Origin: Paraflavitalea soli
GTDB lineage: Bacteria > Bacteroidota > Bacteroidia > Chitinophagales > Chitinophagaceae
NCBI RefSeq assembly: GCF_003555545.1
Contig: NZ_CP032157.1
Location: forward strand, 2,174,546-2,238,545
Reading direction: 5' to 3'
DNA: 64,000 bases
A program made the translations under genes and the position numbers. How positions within the stretch are numbered: the stretch's first letter is position 1; each line of letters begins with the position of its first letter. Shown piece after piece: positions 44,334 through 53,237 of the stretch. The notes below the pieces were generated by a model. That model made no database searches and was not told where the DNA came from. It saw only the letters and a program-made list of their open reading frames with translations.

Positions 44334-45140
44334 ATGTCGTTTTTTAAAGATAAGGTAGTAGTCGTTACTGGTGGTACCGAAGGAATAGGAAAGGCCCTTG
44401 TTAATGCTTTTATTGATGCAGGAGCCAAAGTAGCCACCTGCGCCCGCAACTACGATAAGTTGTACTCCCTGCAATTACAGCACACCAATGTTGAATTGCA
44501 TACCATGACCTGCGACCTCAGTAAGGAACAGGACTGCAGGCGCTTCATCGAATCGACTATCAAGACCTTTGGCGGCATCGATATCCTCATCAACAATGCC
44601 GGCGTAAGTATGCGTGCCCTCTTCCGGGATGCTGATGTAGAGGTGATCAAAAAAGTAATGGACATTAACTTCTATGGCGCGGTGCATTGTACGAAATATG
44701 CCCTGAACTCCATTGTTGAGCGCCAGGGAACGATAGTAGGCGTTTCATCCATTGCCGGTTACCGGGGATTGCCCGGCCGCAGTGGTTATTCTGCTTCCAA
44801 GTTTGCCCTGCAGGGTTGGATGGAAGCCCTCCGTACGGAATTGTTGCATACGGGCGTCAATGTAATGTGGGTATGCCCCGGCTTTACGGCCTCCAATATC
44901 CGCAATGCAGCGCTCAACAAAGATGGTAACCCACAGGGCGAATCACCCATGGACGAAGGTGCTATGATGACCGCCGACGAAGTGGCCCAACACGTGGTAA
45001 AAGCCATCGAAACACGCAAACGCACACTGGTACTGACCTTCACCGGCAAAAGAACCGTATTTATGAACCGGTTCTTCCCTTCCTGGACCGATAAACTGGT
45101 ACATAAGTTCTTCTTTAAAAACGGGGAACTGGTGAAATGA
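44334..45140 (+). CDS. Short-chain dehydrogenase/reductase (SDR)
   Basis: A 268-residue classical SDR. VVVTGGTEGIGKAL (8-21) is the NAD(P)-binding loop, ILINNAGVSMRALFRDADVE follows, and the catalytic residues are in GVSSIAGYRGLPGRSGYSAS followed by KFALQ. A C-terminal extension (TGKRTVFMNRFFPSWTDKLV) is of the sort found in membrane-associated SDRs acting on lipids or retinol-like compounds, but the substrate is not known. The cluster downstream (four-helix protein, SAM adenosyltransferase) is in the same direction but separated by repeats. Confidence 0.9.
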   Translation: MSFFKDKVVVVTGGTEGIGKALVNAFIDAGAKVATCARNYDKLYSLQLQHTNVELHTMTCDLSKEQDCRRFIESTIKTFGGIDILINNAGVSMRALFRDADVEVIKKVMDINFYGAVHCTKYALNSIVERQGTIVGVSSIAGYRGLPGRSGYSASKFALQGWMEALRTELLHTGVNVMWVCPGFTASNIRNAALNKDGNPQGESPMDEGAMMTADEVAQHVVKAIETRKRTLVLTFTGKRTVFMNRFFPSWTDKLVHKFFFKNGELVK

Positions 45141-45178
45141 TTCCGGATTCCGGATGTAGGATGTAGGATTGCTCCGCC
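45139..45178. repeat. Heptamer block with GATTGCTCCGCC core, left of the four-helix gene
   Basis: GATTCCG twice, GATGTAG twice, then GATTGCTCCGCC. It begins on the stop codon of the SDR gene. It is in inverse orientation to the block at 45684-45724, so the four-helix-bundle gene lies between two facing members. Confidence 0.75.
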
Positions 45179-45279
45179 TTTGTAATGCATAAATAAATAA
45201 CAGGCTCCGACAATTCTATAGTCAACTGTTTTGTATTTGGCTCCTGGTTAGTGGTAGATTCCTGATTAATCCATATACT

Positions 45280-45705
45280 ATGGCTACCATTACCCGTTTT
45301 GAAGATCTTGAAATATGGCAACTGGCCCGAAATTTGGCTAATGAGGTCTTTCAGACATACACCTGCTCTGAGCCTTTTTTAAAAGATTATAAGTTGAGGG
45401 AACAGATTAATGGCTCAAGTGGGTCAATAATGGATAATATTGCAGAAGGTTTTGAAAGGAACAGCAGGAATGAGTTTGTGAACTTCCTGTCGATTGCCAA
45501 AGCCTCATCCGGAGAGGTAAAATCACAATTATACCGGGCATTTGACAGGCGTTATATTACTCAGGAACGTTTCGACAAATTATATAATCAAGCGGATGAA
45601 ATTGGCAGGCAGGTAGGAGGTTTTATTAATTATCTAAATAGCAGCCTTTACAAAGGCGCAAAGTTCAAAAACAGGCAAACTGACCGCCCCAATCCGAAAT
45701 CCTAA
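45280..45705 (+). CDS. Four-helix-bundle protein (S23/IVP family)
   Basis: A 141-residue protein of the family first known from 23S rRNA intervening sequences: FEDLEIWQLARNLANEVF at the start, INGSSGSIMDNIAEGFER in the middle, and FLSIAKASSGEVKSQLYRAF, a typical motif. The proteins form bundles of four helices, often as pentamers, and related proteins assist diversity-generating retroelements; the stand-alone genes have no known job. I see no reverse transcriptase or template repeat nearby. The gene is framed by inverted heptamer blocks, and its last codons lie inside the right one. Confidence 0.92.
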   Translation: MATITRFEDLEIWQLARNLANEVFQTYTCSEPFLKDYKLREQINGSSGSIMDNIAEGFERNSRNEFVNFLSIAKASSGEVKSQLYRAFDRRYITQERFDKLYNQADEIGRQVGGFINYLNSSLYKGAKFKNRQTDRPNPKS

Positions 45706-45724
45706 ATTCTAAATTCGAAATCTT
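45684..45724. repeat. Heptamer block, right of the four-helix gene
   Basis: CCGCCC, then CAATCCG, AAATCCT, AAATTCT, AAATTCG, AAATCTT with period 7. On the minus strand this is GATTTCG-type units ending in GATTGGGGCGG, the same design as the block at 45139-45178. It overlaps the 3' end of the four-helix gene and ends 4 bp before the next ATG. Confidence 0.75.
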
Positions 45725-45728
45725 AAGA

Positions 45729-46544
45729 ATGGCATTATTAACCCTTACATCAGACATAGGTAGTCAGGATTACCTCGTAGGGGCGTTAAAAGGCCAGCTA
45801 TTACAGATCAATCCCGCTTTTTCACTCATCGATATATCGCATACCCTTTCTCCATTCAATTATCCGCAGGCGGCCTATGTGTGCCGCAATGCCATCAACA
45901 ATTTTCCGCCCTATACTTTTCACCTGTTAATGGTCAATCTCTTTGAGAAGAAACCGGAACAGTTGCTGCTGGCCTACCACCGGGAACAATACATCCTCTG
46001 TGCCGACAATGGCCTGCTCACCATGATCCTGGAAGGCAAACCCGAAATGGTGATCGGCCTGCCTCTCGATAAAACCGCCAATAAAAATACCCTGTATTGT
46101 GCCCGGGTAATGGGACAGGCCGTGCAGGCCCTGCAGGCAGGCACCAGCCTGATGGAAATTGGCACCCCCGATGTACGCTTCGCGGAAACCAATCACCTCC
46201 GCCCGCTGTTGAGCGACAACTGGATCGAAGGACAGATCATTTTTATTGACAACTTTGAGAACATAGTGGTCAATATCACCCATGCCCAGTTTGAAGAGCA
46301 GCGCAAAGGCCGGAGCTTCCAGATCGTTTTCAAGCGCAATGAGGTAATTTCCACCATCAGCGAGACCTATGCCGATGTACCCGAAGGGGAAAAACTAGCC
46401 CTGTTCAATGCAGCCGGCTACCTCGAAATAGCCATCAATAAAGGCAATGCCGCCGGCCTCTTTGGCTTGCAGGGCTTCACCGAGAAGTCCCAGAACATGC
46501 AGAACCGGCTGTTCTACCAGACTGTACGGATCCACTTTGAGTAG
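45729..46544 (+). CDS. SAM hydroxide adenosyltransferase (DUF62 family)
   Basis: A 271-residue enzyme of the fluorinase/chlorinase-like family, whose common members hydrolyse S-adenosylmethionine to adenosine and methionine. Landmarks: LTLTSDIGSQDYLVGALKGQ (N-terminal Asp), LIDISHTLSPFNYPQAAYVC and ILCADNGLLTMIL, with the C-terminal domain starting near IEGQIIFIDNFENIVVNITH. The halide-specific insertion of true fluorinases is not seen. Likely cytoplasmic. Its start lies just beyond a heptamer block. Confidence 0.92.
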   Translation: MALLTLTSDIGSQDYLVGALKGQLLQINPAFSLIDISHTLSPFNYPQAAYVCRNAINNFPPYTFHLLMVNLFEKKPEQLLLAYHREQYILCADNGLLTMILEGKPEMVIGLPLDKTANKNTLYCARVMGQAVQALQAGTSLMEIGTPDVRFAETNHLRPLLSDNWIEGQIIFIDNFENIVVNITHAQFEEQRKGRSFQIVFKRNEVISTISETYADVPEGEKLALFNAAGYLEIAINKGNAAGLFGLQGFTEKSQNMQNRLFYQTVRIHFE

Positions 46545-46858
46545 TTTCGGGTTCCTGGTTTGGGGTTTCGGGTTGCTCCGCCCCTTGCACTTCCTAACAA
46601 TATTTTAACTGACCGATCATCCCAAATAACCCTCCACATGGCCGGATGCCGGTAACTTAGTCGTACAGCTACGTACAAGGAACCCGTAACCCTACACACG
46701 AAACACAAAACCCGTAACCCACCCTCTGCTATAATCGCACGTAATTGGTTGTAATGTAGGCCACGGCAACGGAAATGACATAACTAAAACATGCCATATA
46801 TCAGGCAAAAACCCAGAATATAAAGAACCCAAAACGCGCTACACGAAACCCGAAACTC
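46544..46858. repeat. Intergenic region of 349 bp with three heptamer blocks
   Basis: Block 1 (46544-46582): GTTTCGG, GTTCCTG, GTTTGGG, GTTTCGG, then GTTGCTCCGCC. Block 2 (46679-46720): GGAACCC, GTAACCC, TACACAC, GAAACAC, AAAACCC, GTAACCC. Block 3 (46825-46858): GAACCCA-, CTACACG- and AAACCCG-type units. Blocks 2 and 3 are inverted relative to block 1, so RNA from this region could fold into alternative long hairpins. No gene is seen in this gap. It starts on the stop codon of the SAM enzyme. Confidence 0.8.
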
Positions 46859-46860
46859 TA

Positions 46861-46868
46861 TATATTTG
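46861..46868 (+). promoter_or_regulatory. -7 promoter element of the DUF2723 gene
   Basis: TATATTTG followed by CC matches TAnnTTTG, 25 bp upstream of the ATG, directly after the last heptamer block. Confidence 0.6.
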
Positions 46869-46893
46869 CCAAGTTTAATAAAATCAACACAAT

Positions 46894-49800
46894 ATGAATT
46901 TTAGCCGTGTCAATAACATTGTAGGTTGGCTGGTTTGTTTGATTGCTTGTACTGTGTACGTACTCACGATGGAAGCTACCGGTAGTTTCTGGGATTGTGG
47001 TGAGTTTGTGTCCAGTGCCTACAAGTTACAGATACCCCACCCCCCCGGAGCTCCTTTGTACGTATTACTTGGCCGTTTTTTCATCGTCCTTTTTGGCGAT
47101 GATCCCCACAATGCAGCCAGGGGCGTGAACTTCATGAATGCTATTGCCAGCGGCTTTACCATATTATTCCTTTTCTGGACCATCACCCACTTTGCCCGTA
47201 AACTGGTGCAAAAAGGGGCCGAACTGACGGGCGAACAGACCTTTGCCGTAATGGCTGCCGGTGTGGTAGGCGCCCTGGCCTATACCTTTTCCGACTCTTT
47301 CTGGTACAGCGCCGTGGAAGGTGAGGTATATGCCCTCTCCTCTTTCTTCACCGCCATCGTATTCTGGGCCATCCTGAAATGGGAACATGAGGTGGACAGA
47401 GAAAGCCAGACAGACGGCCACAAGTTCTCCCGCGCCGACCGCTGGATCATCTTTATCTTCTTTATGATGGGATTGTCGATCGGTGTTCACTTGTTGAACC
47501 TCCTGACCATTCCTGCCATCGTAATGGTGTATTATTTCAAACGCTATAAGGTTACAGCCTGGGGTACTTTCTTTGCCTTTATGCTGGGCTGTGTGATCAC
47601 CGGCCTGGTACAGGTGGTGATCATCCAATGGTCTATCAAAGGCGCAGGCGCTTTCGATATCCTGTTCGTAAACAATTTTGGCCTGCCTTTCTTCAGTGGT
47701 TTTGCCAGCTATTTTATTTTACTGGCCGCCCTGCTGATCATCGGCCTTCGTTTTGGCGAAGCACAGATCAAGAAGTTTACCCTGTTCCCTATCTGGTTAA
47801 CGGCCATCATCCTCTTGTTCTGTTTCCCTTTCATCAAATCGCCCGGTTCTTTTGTGATCCTCCTCATCGGCCTGGGTGGTCTGATCGCCCTTTGTTATTA
47901 TTATAAGGCAGGTGTCACTTCCTTCCTGAAGATCGGCATCTGGTCGGCCATATTTGTGATCTTAGGTTACTCTACTTATTTCACTACCCTGATACGCTCT
48001 TCTGCCAATCCATCCGTGGATATGTACAATGTAGACAACCCGGTAAGTTTGGTAGGTTACCTGAGCCGTGAGCAGTACGGTGACTGGCCCATTCTCTACG
48101 GCCCTTACTTCACGGATAAGCCAAGCCAGGAGAACTTTGTAGTAACCGGCGACCGCTACGTAAAAGGAAAAGACAAGTATGAAGTAGCTGGTAAAAATGG
48201 CGGCATCGACTACGGCAGCATGCCCACCGCCCACTTGTTCCCCCGCAGCTGGGACCCCAACAACGAAAGGAACCAGGAGCAGGTATACCGCAACTTCGGT
48301 GGCCTGGAGCAGGATGAAGAACCCACCAGGGCTTCAGAAATAAAATACTTCCTCAACTACCAGTTTCGCTGGATGTACTGGCGTTACTTCATGTGGAACT
48401 TTGCGGGTAAGCAAAATGACCTGCAGGGATTCGGTAACCGCCGCGATGGCAACTGGAACAGCGGCATCACACCCATCGATAAATTCTTTGGCCACAGCAC
48501 GCCGGATGTATTACCGGAAACTGCCGGATCAAAGAATAAAGCCAACAACAAACTATTCTTCCTGCCATTTATACTGGGCATCATCGGCCTCATCTACCAA
48601 TACCGCAACCGCAGGGATTGGCTGGTGACCGGCGCCTTGTTCTTCTTTACCGGTTTTGCCATTGTCATTTACCTCAACCAGGCAGGCTACCAGCCGCGTG
48701 AGCGGGACTACGCCTATGTAGGCTCCTTCTATGCTTTTGCAATCTGGATCGGCCTGGGTGTGCTGTGGGTAAAAGACATACTCGGCAAATACCTCAACAG
48801 CAAAATGGCCGGCTATGCCGCCTTTGGTATCACCTTACTCGCTGTACCGGTATTGATGGCATCCCAGGAATGGGACGACCACGACCGCAGCAAGAAGGTA
48901 CTGGCCCGCGACCTGGGTTCTGATTACCTGGAAAGCTGCGAAAAGGATGCGATCCTGATCTCCTTTGGCGATAATGATACTTACCCACTGTGGTACACAC
49001 AGGAAGTAGAAGGCGTGCGCAAGGACCTCCGCGTGGTGAACTACAGCTTATTGGGTACTGACTGGTACATCAACCAGCTGCGCTACAAGGTAAACGAAAG
49101 CTCTCCTGTTGATGTGATCCTTACACCGGAGCAGATCCAGGGTGGCAAACGCGACAGGATCTATTACTACCCGCTTCCTGGTTACAACCAAACCGACTAT
49201 TACGATCTCTATAAAGTATTTAAGGATGTAATTGCCAGTGAAGATCCCAATAAGATGGCGCCGATGGATGGTGGTGATGAAGACCGCCCCAGCGTGTTCC
49301 CCGTGAAGAAGTTCAGCGTTCCTGTAGATGTAGAAGCCGTGAAGAAGACCCTGACGCTCAATCCCGGCGACACTATCGTAAGCAAACTCAAACTGGATAT
49401 CAACCGCAATTCCATTGATAAGAACGACCTGGCGGTACTGGCCCTGATAGCCGCCAACAACTGGAAAAGGCCCATCTATTTCACTTCTACACAGGAGCTG
49501 GAAAACCTGGGACTGGAAAAGTACACCCGTATGGAAGGCTTATCCTACAGGCTGGTGCCCATTGAAAATGCCAACAATATTGCTACCGATCCCATGTACA
49601 AGGTGGTGATGGAGAAATTCAAATATGGTGGCGCTAACCGTGCTGGTGTGTATTATGATGAAGAGAACCGCCGTCATATCAACAGCATCCGTCAGGCACA
49701 TGCCTTACTCGGATTAAACCTGGCCCAACTCGATAAAAAAGATTCAGCCAAAAAAGTATTGCAGAAGTATGACGCCAATGTAATGGAAGGCAATGTACCG

Positions 49801-50211
49801 TATGGTATGACCTCCAACCGTGGCAACTTCCACAACCGGGTGTCCATGTCCTTCCTGCTGGCAGCTTATGAAGCAGGCGACCTCACACTGGCTGCGAAAG
49901 TGAATACTTCTATGAAGCGCGACCTTGAACAGCAAATGCGCTACTACCGTACCCTGGGTGATGATATGAGCAACGAGCAGCTGGCCATGCAGGCAGCGGC
50001 CTACCTCAACAACCGGGGTAACAACCTGGCCCAAAGCCAGGAAGTATTCTCCCAGGATATCCTTTCCTCTTACCAGATGCTGCGGCAGCTGGATGAGTGG
50101 GAAAAGCAATACAAAGCAGGTAGTAAACCAGCCGGTACTTCTGAAAATGTGGATGGCAATATCTCAACGCCTGACTCAGGCGCTAAGCCAAAGGATACTG
50201 TTAATAAATAA
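46894..50211 (+). CDS. DUF2723 multi-pass membrane protein (GT-C mannosyltransferase-like)
   Basis: A 1105-residue protein of the DUF2723 family. The N-terminal half has about twelve membrane helices with the first-loop motif GSFWDCGEFVSSAYKLQIPH, where the acidic residues resemble the catalytic site of GT-C glycosyltransferases. A soluble C-terminal half (from about 620) follows with ILISFGDNDTYPLWYTQEVE and helical repeats. The animal family member TMEM260 is an O-mannosyltransferase, so a protein or lipid glycosyltransferase in the inner membrane is a fair guess. The Bacteroidota proteins are abundant and uncharacterised. It is a single gene with promoter and terminator of its own. Confidence 0.93.
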   Translation: MNFSRVNNIVGWLVCLIACTVYVLTMEATGSFWDCGEFVSSAYKLQIPHPPGAPLYVLLGRFFIVLFGDDPHNAARGVNFMNAIASGFTILFLFWTITHFARKLVQKGAELTGEQTFAVMAAGVVGALAYTFSDSFWYSAVEGEVYALSSFFTAIVFWAILKWEHEVDRESQTDGHKFSRADRWIIFIFFMMGLSIGVHLLNLLTIPAIVMVYYFKRYKVTAWGTFFAFMLGCVITGLVQVVIIQWSIKGAGAFDILFVNNFGLPFFSGFASYFILLAALLIIGLRFGEAQIKKFTLFPIWLTAIILLFCFPFIKSPGSFVILLIGLGGLIALCYYYKAGVTSFLKIGIWSAIFVILGYSTYFTTLIRSSANPSVDMYNVDNPVSLVGYLSREQYGDWPILYGPYFTDKPSQENFVVTGDRYVKGKDKYEVAGKNGGIDYGSMPTAHLFPRSWDPNNERNQEQVYRNFGGLEQDEEPTRASEIKYFLNYQFRWMYWRYFMWNFAGKQNDLQGFGNRRDGNWNSGITPIDKFFGHSTPDVLPETAGSKNKANNKLFFLPFILGIIGLIYQYRNRRDWLVTGALFFFTGFAIVIYLNQAGYQPRERDYAYVGSFYAFAIWIGLGVLWVKDILGKYLNSKMAGYAAFGITLLAVPVLMASQEWDDHDRSKKVLARDLGSDYLESCEKDAILISFGDNDTYPLWYTQEVEGVRKDLRVVNYSLLGTDWYINQLRYKVNESSPVDVILTPEQIQGGKRDRIYYYPLPGYNQTDYYDLYKVFKDVIASEDPNKMAPMDGGDEDRPSVFPVKKFSVPVDVEAVKKTLTLNPGDTIVSKLKLDINRNSIDKNDLAVLALIAANNWKRPIYFTSTQELENLGLEKYTRMEGLSYRLVPIENANNIATDPMYKVVMEKFKYGGANRAGVYYDEENRRHINSIRQAHALLGLNLAQLDKKDSAKKVLQKYDANVMEGNVPYGMTSNRGNFHNRVSMSFLLAAYEAGDLTLAAKVNTSMKRDLEQQMRYYRTLGDDMSNEQLAMQAAAYLNNRGNNLAQSQEVFSQDILSSYQMLRQLDEWEKQYKAGSKPAGTSENVDGNISTPDSGAKPKDTVNK

Positions 50212-50234
50212 ACTGGTACTTCCAGTCACTGTAT

Positions 50235-50270
50235 AAAAAAACGTCCCGGCAAAAACCGGGACGTTTTTTT
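50235..50270 (+). terminator. Rho-independent terminator after the DUF2723 gene
   Basis: AAAAAAACGTCCCGG (50235-50249) and CCGGGACGTTTTTTT (50256-50270) are perfect arms with a 6-nt loop and a seven-T tail, 24 bp after the stop codon. Confidence 0.95.
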
Positions 50271-50473
50271 ATACTTCCATGCCAATAGCTTCCATTCACG
50301 GCTTGCCTGCTTACTCGTTGCCTCTATGCCTTGTTGCCTGTATGCCTCTTGCCTTCACTCCCCAACAATTTCCCTTAACAATTTGTTATTTAGACACGTA
50401 TGTATTGCTGTCGCCTTAATCAGCAATTATGCTTAAATTGAGATAAACGCTTATATAGTAAAAACCATAATTT

Positions 50474-51571
50474 GTGATAGGTCACCATTTTACCAAATTT
50501 GATCCCAACCGGGAAGGAAAGAGCAAGTTCGACCAGTTGCTCGATGTGCTGATGCAGTTGTTGTCCTACACCAATGGCGACATTACAGAGGCGCTCAACT
50601 GGATGAACCAGCTGGACAAAGAATACGAACTCACAGACAATGAGTACGGTATGGGCGATTTTATTGAGGAGTTGCGGGAGAAAGGGTATATCCAGGAAAA
50701 CCCGGCCAGCGGGCAGATATCCATCACCTCCAAGACCGAGCAAGGTATCCGTAAGAAGTCGCTGGAAGAGATCTTTGGCAAGCTCAAAAAGACAAAACAA
50801 GGTCAACACCACACTTTCAAACCCGGCCAGGGCGACGAGATCAGTCCCGATACCCGGCCCTACCAGTTTGGTGATACCCTGGAGCAGATCGATTTCACCA
50901 CTTCCATCCTCAATGCCCAGATCAATCATGGCATCGACAGCTTCAGTATGCAGGAAGATGATCTTTCGATCCGGGAAACTGACTTCAAAGCACAGACCTC
51001 CACGGTGCTCATGATCGACATTTCGCATTCAATGATCCTCTATGGTGAAGACCGCATTACCCCGGCTAAAAAGGTAGCTATGGCCCTCAGCGAGCTTATT
51101 ACCACCAAGTATCCGAAAGACACCCTTGATATTGTGGTATTTGGCAATGATGCCTGGCCTGTAGAGATCAAAGACCTGCCCTACCTCCAGGTAGGACCTT
51201 ACCATACCAATACCGTAGCAGGATTGGAGATGGCGATGGACCTGCTGCGCCGGCGCAAGAATCCCAATAAGCAGATCTTCATGATCACCGATGGAAAACC
51301 TACCTGTCTGAAAGTAGGCAAACGCTATTACAAGAACAGCTTTGGCCTCGACAGGAAGATCACCACCCGCTGCCTGAACCTGGCAGCCCAGTGCAAAAAG
51401 CTCAAAATACCCATTACGACCTTTATGATCGCCACCGATCCGTACTTACAACGGTTTGTACAGGAGTTTACGGAAACAAACAATGGTAAGGCTTTCTTCG
51501 CGTCCCTGGACAAACTGGGCGCTTTCATATTCAAAGACTTTGAAAGTGGCAGAAGGAAAACGGTGTATTAA
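50474..51571 (+). CDS. VWA-domain protein, partner of an AAA ATPase
   Basis: A 365-residue protein starting with GTG (50474); MIGHHFTKF is the normal start of this Bacteroidota family. The N-terminal 170 residues are helical and family-specific. A von Willebrand factor A domain follows with the metal-binding DISHS (182-186), a second MIDAS segment near PYHTNTVAGLEMAM and FMITDGKPTC. The next gene encodes a MoxR/magnesium-chelatase-like ATPase 60 bp downstream. In such pairs the ATPase remodels a target and the VWA protein acts as its adaptor. The target in this pair is unknown. Confidence 0.9.
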   Translation: MIGHHFTKFDPNREGKSKFDQLLDVLMQLLSYTNGDITEALNWMNQLDKEYELTDNEYGMGDFIEELREKGYIQENPASGQISITSKTEQGIRKKSLEEIFGKLKKTKQGQHHTFKPGQGDEISPDTRPYQFGDTLEQIDFTTSILNAQINHGIDSFSMQEDDLSIRETDFKAQTSTVLMIDISHSMILYGEDRITPAKKVAMALSELITTKYPKDTLDIVVFGNDAWPVEIKDLPYLQVGPYHTNTVAGLEMAMDLLRRRKNPNKQIFMITDGKPTCLKVGKRYYKNSFGLDRKITTRCLNLAAQCKKLKIPITTFMIATDPYLQRFVQEFTETNNGKAFFASLDKLGAFIFKDFESGRRKTVY

Positions 51572-51631
51572 CATTACTGCCTATGAACGTGCTTTCATCA
51601 TGTAATAAATATTTCAACTGAACACATACTA

Positions 51632-53158
51632 ATGACTAAAAGATTAGCAGCAACCTTAGGAGAATTGAAAAAGAGTGGTTACAAGCCTTTATCGGTGAAG
51701 GAAGAGATCCGTAAAAACCTGATCTGCTCGCTGCAGAAAAAGGAAAATACATTCAATGGTATTGTAGGCTATGAGGAAACGGTCATTCCCGATGTAGAAC
51801 GGGCCCTTCTTTCCAAACACAATATCCTCTTCCTCGGTCTGCGCGGACAGGCTAAAACGCGGATGGCCCGGCAGATGGTAGAATTACTGGATGAATACAT
51901 TCCTGTGGTATACGGCAGCGAGATCAATGACGATCCCCTGCATCCCATTTCACGGTATGCCAAAGACCTCATTGAAGAAAAAGGCGATGAGACCCCCATT
52001 ACCTGGCTGCACCGCAGCGAACGGTATGGAGAGAAGCTGGCCACGCCGGATGTTAGCGTAGCCGATCTGATCGGCGATATTGACCCCATTAAAGCCGCCA
52101 ACCTCAAACTGCATTTTGCCGATGAGCGGGTGATCCATTACGGCATTATTCCCCGCAGCAACCGGGGCATCTTTGTGATCAACGAGATCCCCGACCTGCA
52201 GGCACGTATCCAGGTGGCCCTGTTCAATATACTGGAAGAAGGAGACGTGCAGATACGCGGTTTCAAACTGCGCATGCCGCTCGATATCTTATTCGTGTTC
52301 ACGGCCAATCCGGAAGATTATACCAACCGGGGCTCCATTGTAACACCCCTTAAGGATCGTATAGAAAGCCAGATATTAACGCACTATCCGAAGAATATTG
52401 AAACAGCCCTTACCATCACCGAACAGGAAGCAGATGTGCCGGCCGAGCAGAAAGAAAAGGTACGTATCAGCGACCTGGTGAAAAGGTTGATCGAACAAAT
52501 ACCCTTCGAAGCCCGCGCCAGTGAGCTGGTAGATAAAAAGAGCGGAGTATCCGCCCGTTTAAGTATCTCCGCTTTTGAAAATGCCGTGAGTTCGGCAGAA
52601 AGGCGGGTGATCATTAACCAGGAAAAGGATACGCAGGTGTGGATCAGTGACCTGGTGGGTGTGATCCCTTCCATTACCGGTAAGATCGAGCTGGTATACG
52701 AAGGTGAACAGGAAGGTCCTTTCCAGGTAGCGATGAACCTCGTTGACAAAGCCATCCGCACGCAGTTTGTGCATTATTTCCCTAACCCGGAGTCCTTAAA
52801 GAAAAAACGCAACCAGCAGCAGGCGGAGGAAAACCCTTATCGTTCTATTCAAGCCTGGTTCGACAAAGGCAATTCGCTCAACATTCTGTTCAATACGACA
52901 GATGCGGAAAAGATCCAGCAATTGTACCGCGTAGATGGACTGCATGCACTGGTCAAGAAATACTTCAAGCAGGCCAATGAAAAAGAAGCCGCGCTGCTGA
53001 TGGAATTTGTATTGCATGGACTGGCCTCTTTCTCCCTGATCAGTAAAAAGATCGTGGACAATAAGATAGAGTTCAAAGACCTGATGGGCTCCATGCTCAA
53101 CCTCGGCAATACGGGCTCCTTCTCAGAAGAAGACCTGGAAGGCGAAGATTTTAATTAA
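51632..53158 (+). CDS. AAA+ ATPase of the MoxR/magnesium-chelatase class
   Basis: A 508-residue ATPase. The Walker A region reads GLRGQAKTR (69-77), in which Ala replaces the last Gly of the usual GxxxxGKT loop. Walker B is FVINEIPDL, FVFTANPED supplies sensor 1 and RIESQILTHYP the arginine-finger region. The C-terminal lid extends with VSARLSISAFENAVSSAERR and a further 150 residues specific to this group. It resembles the ATPase subunit of magnesium chelatase, but there is no chlorophyll or cobalamin gene nearby. It forms an operon with the VWA gene. Confidence 0.92.
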   Translation: MTKRLAATLGELKKSGYKPLSVKEEIRKNLICSLQKKENTFNGIVGYEETVIPDVERALLSKHNILFLGLRGQAKTRMARQMVELLDEYIPVVYGSEINDDPLHPISRYAKDLIEEKGDETPITWLHRSERYGEKLATPDVSVADLIGDIDPIKAANLKLHFADERVIHYGIIPRSNRGIFVINEIPDLQARIQVALFNILEEGDVQIRGFKLRMPLDILFVFTANPEDYTNRGSIVTPLKDRIESQILTHYPKNIETALTITEQEADVPAEQKEKVRISDLVKRLIEQIPFEARASELVDKKSGVSARLSISAFENAVSSAERRVIINQEKDTQVWISDLVGVIPSITGKIELVYEGEQEGPFQVAMNLVDKAIRTQFVHYFPNPESLKKKRNQQQAEENPYRSIQAWFDKGNSLNILFNTTDAEKIQQLYRVDGLHALVKKYFKQANEKEAALLMEFVLHGLASFSLISKKIVDNKIEFKDLMGSMLNLGNTGSFSEEDLEGEDFN

Positions 53159-53169
53159 TCCTGTTCAAT

Positions 53170-53222
53170 AAAAGAGGTGACACCTTTCGTATGCAACGAA
53201 AGCAAAAGGTGTCACCTCTTTT
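53170..53222. terminator. Bidirectional terminator between the AAA ATPase and murB
   Basis: AAAAGAGGTGACACCTTT (53170-53187) and AAAGGTGTCACCTCTTTT (53205-53222) are perfect 18-bp inverted arms with A and T tracts on both sides. An inner CTTTCGT/ACGAAAG pair (53184-53190 and 53196-53202) offers an alternative stem. The genes on both sides converge here. Confidence 0.93.
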
Positions 53223-53237
53223 TATTAAAATAAAGCA

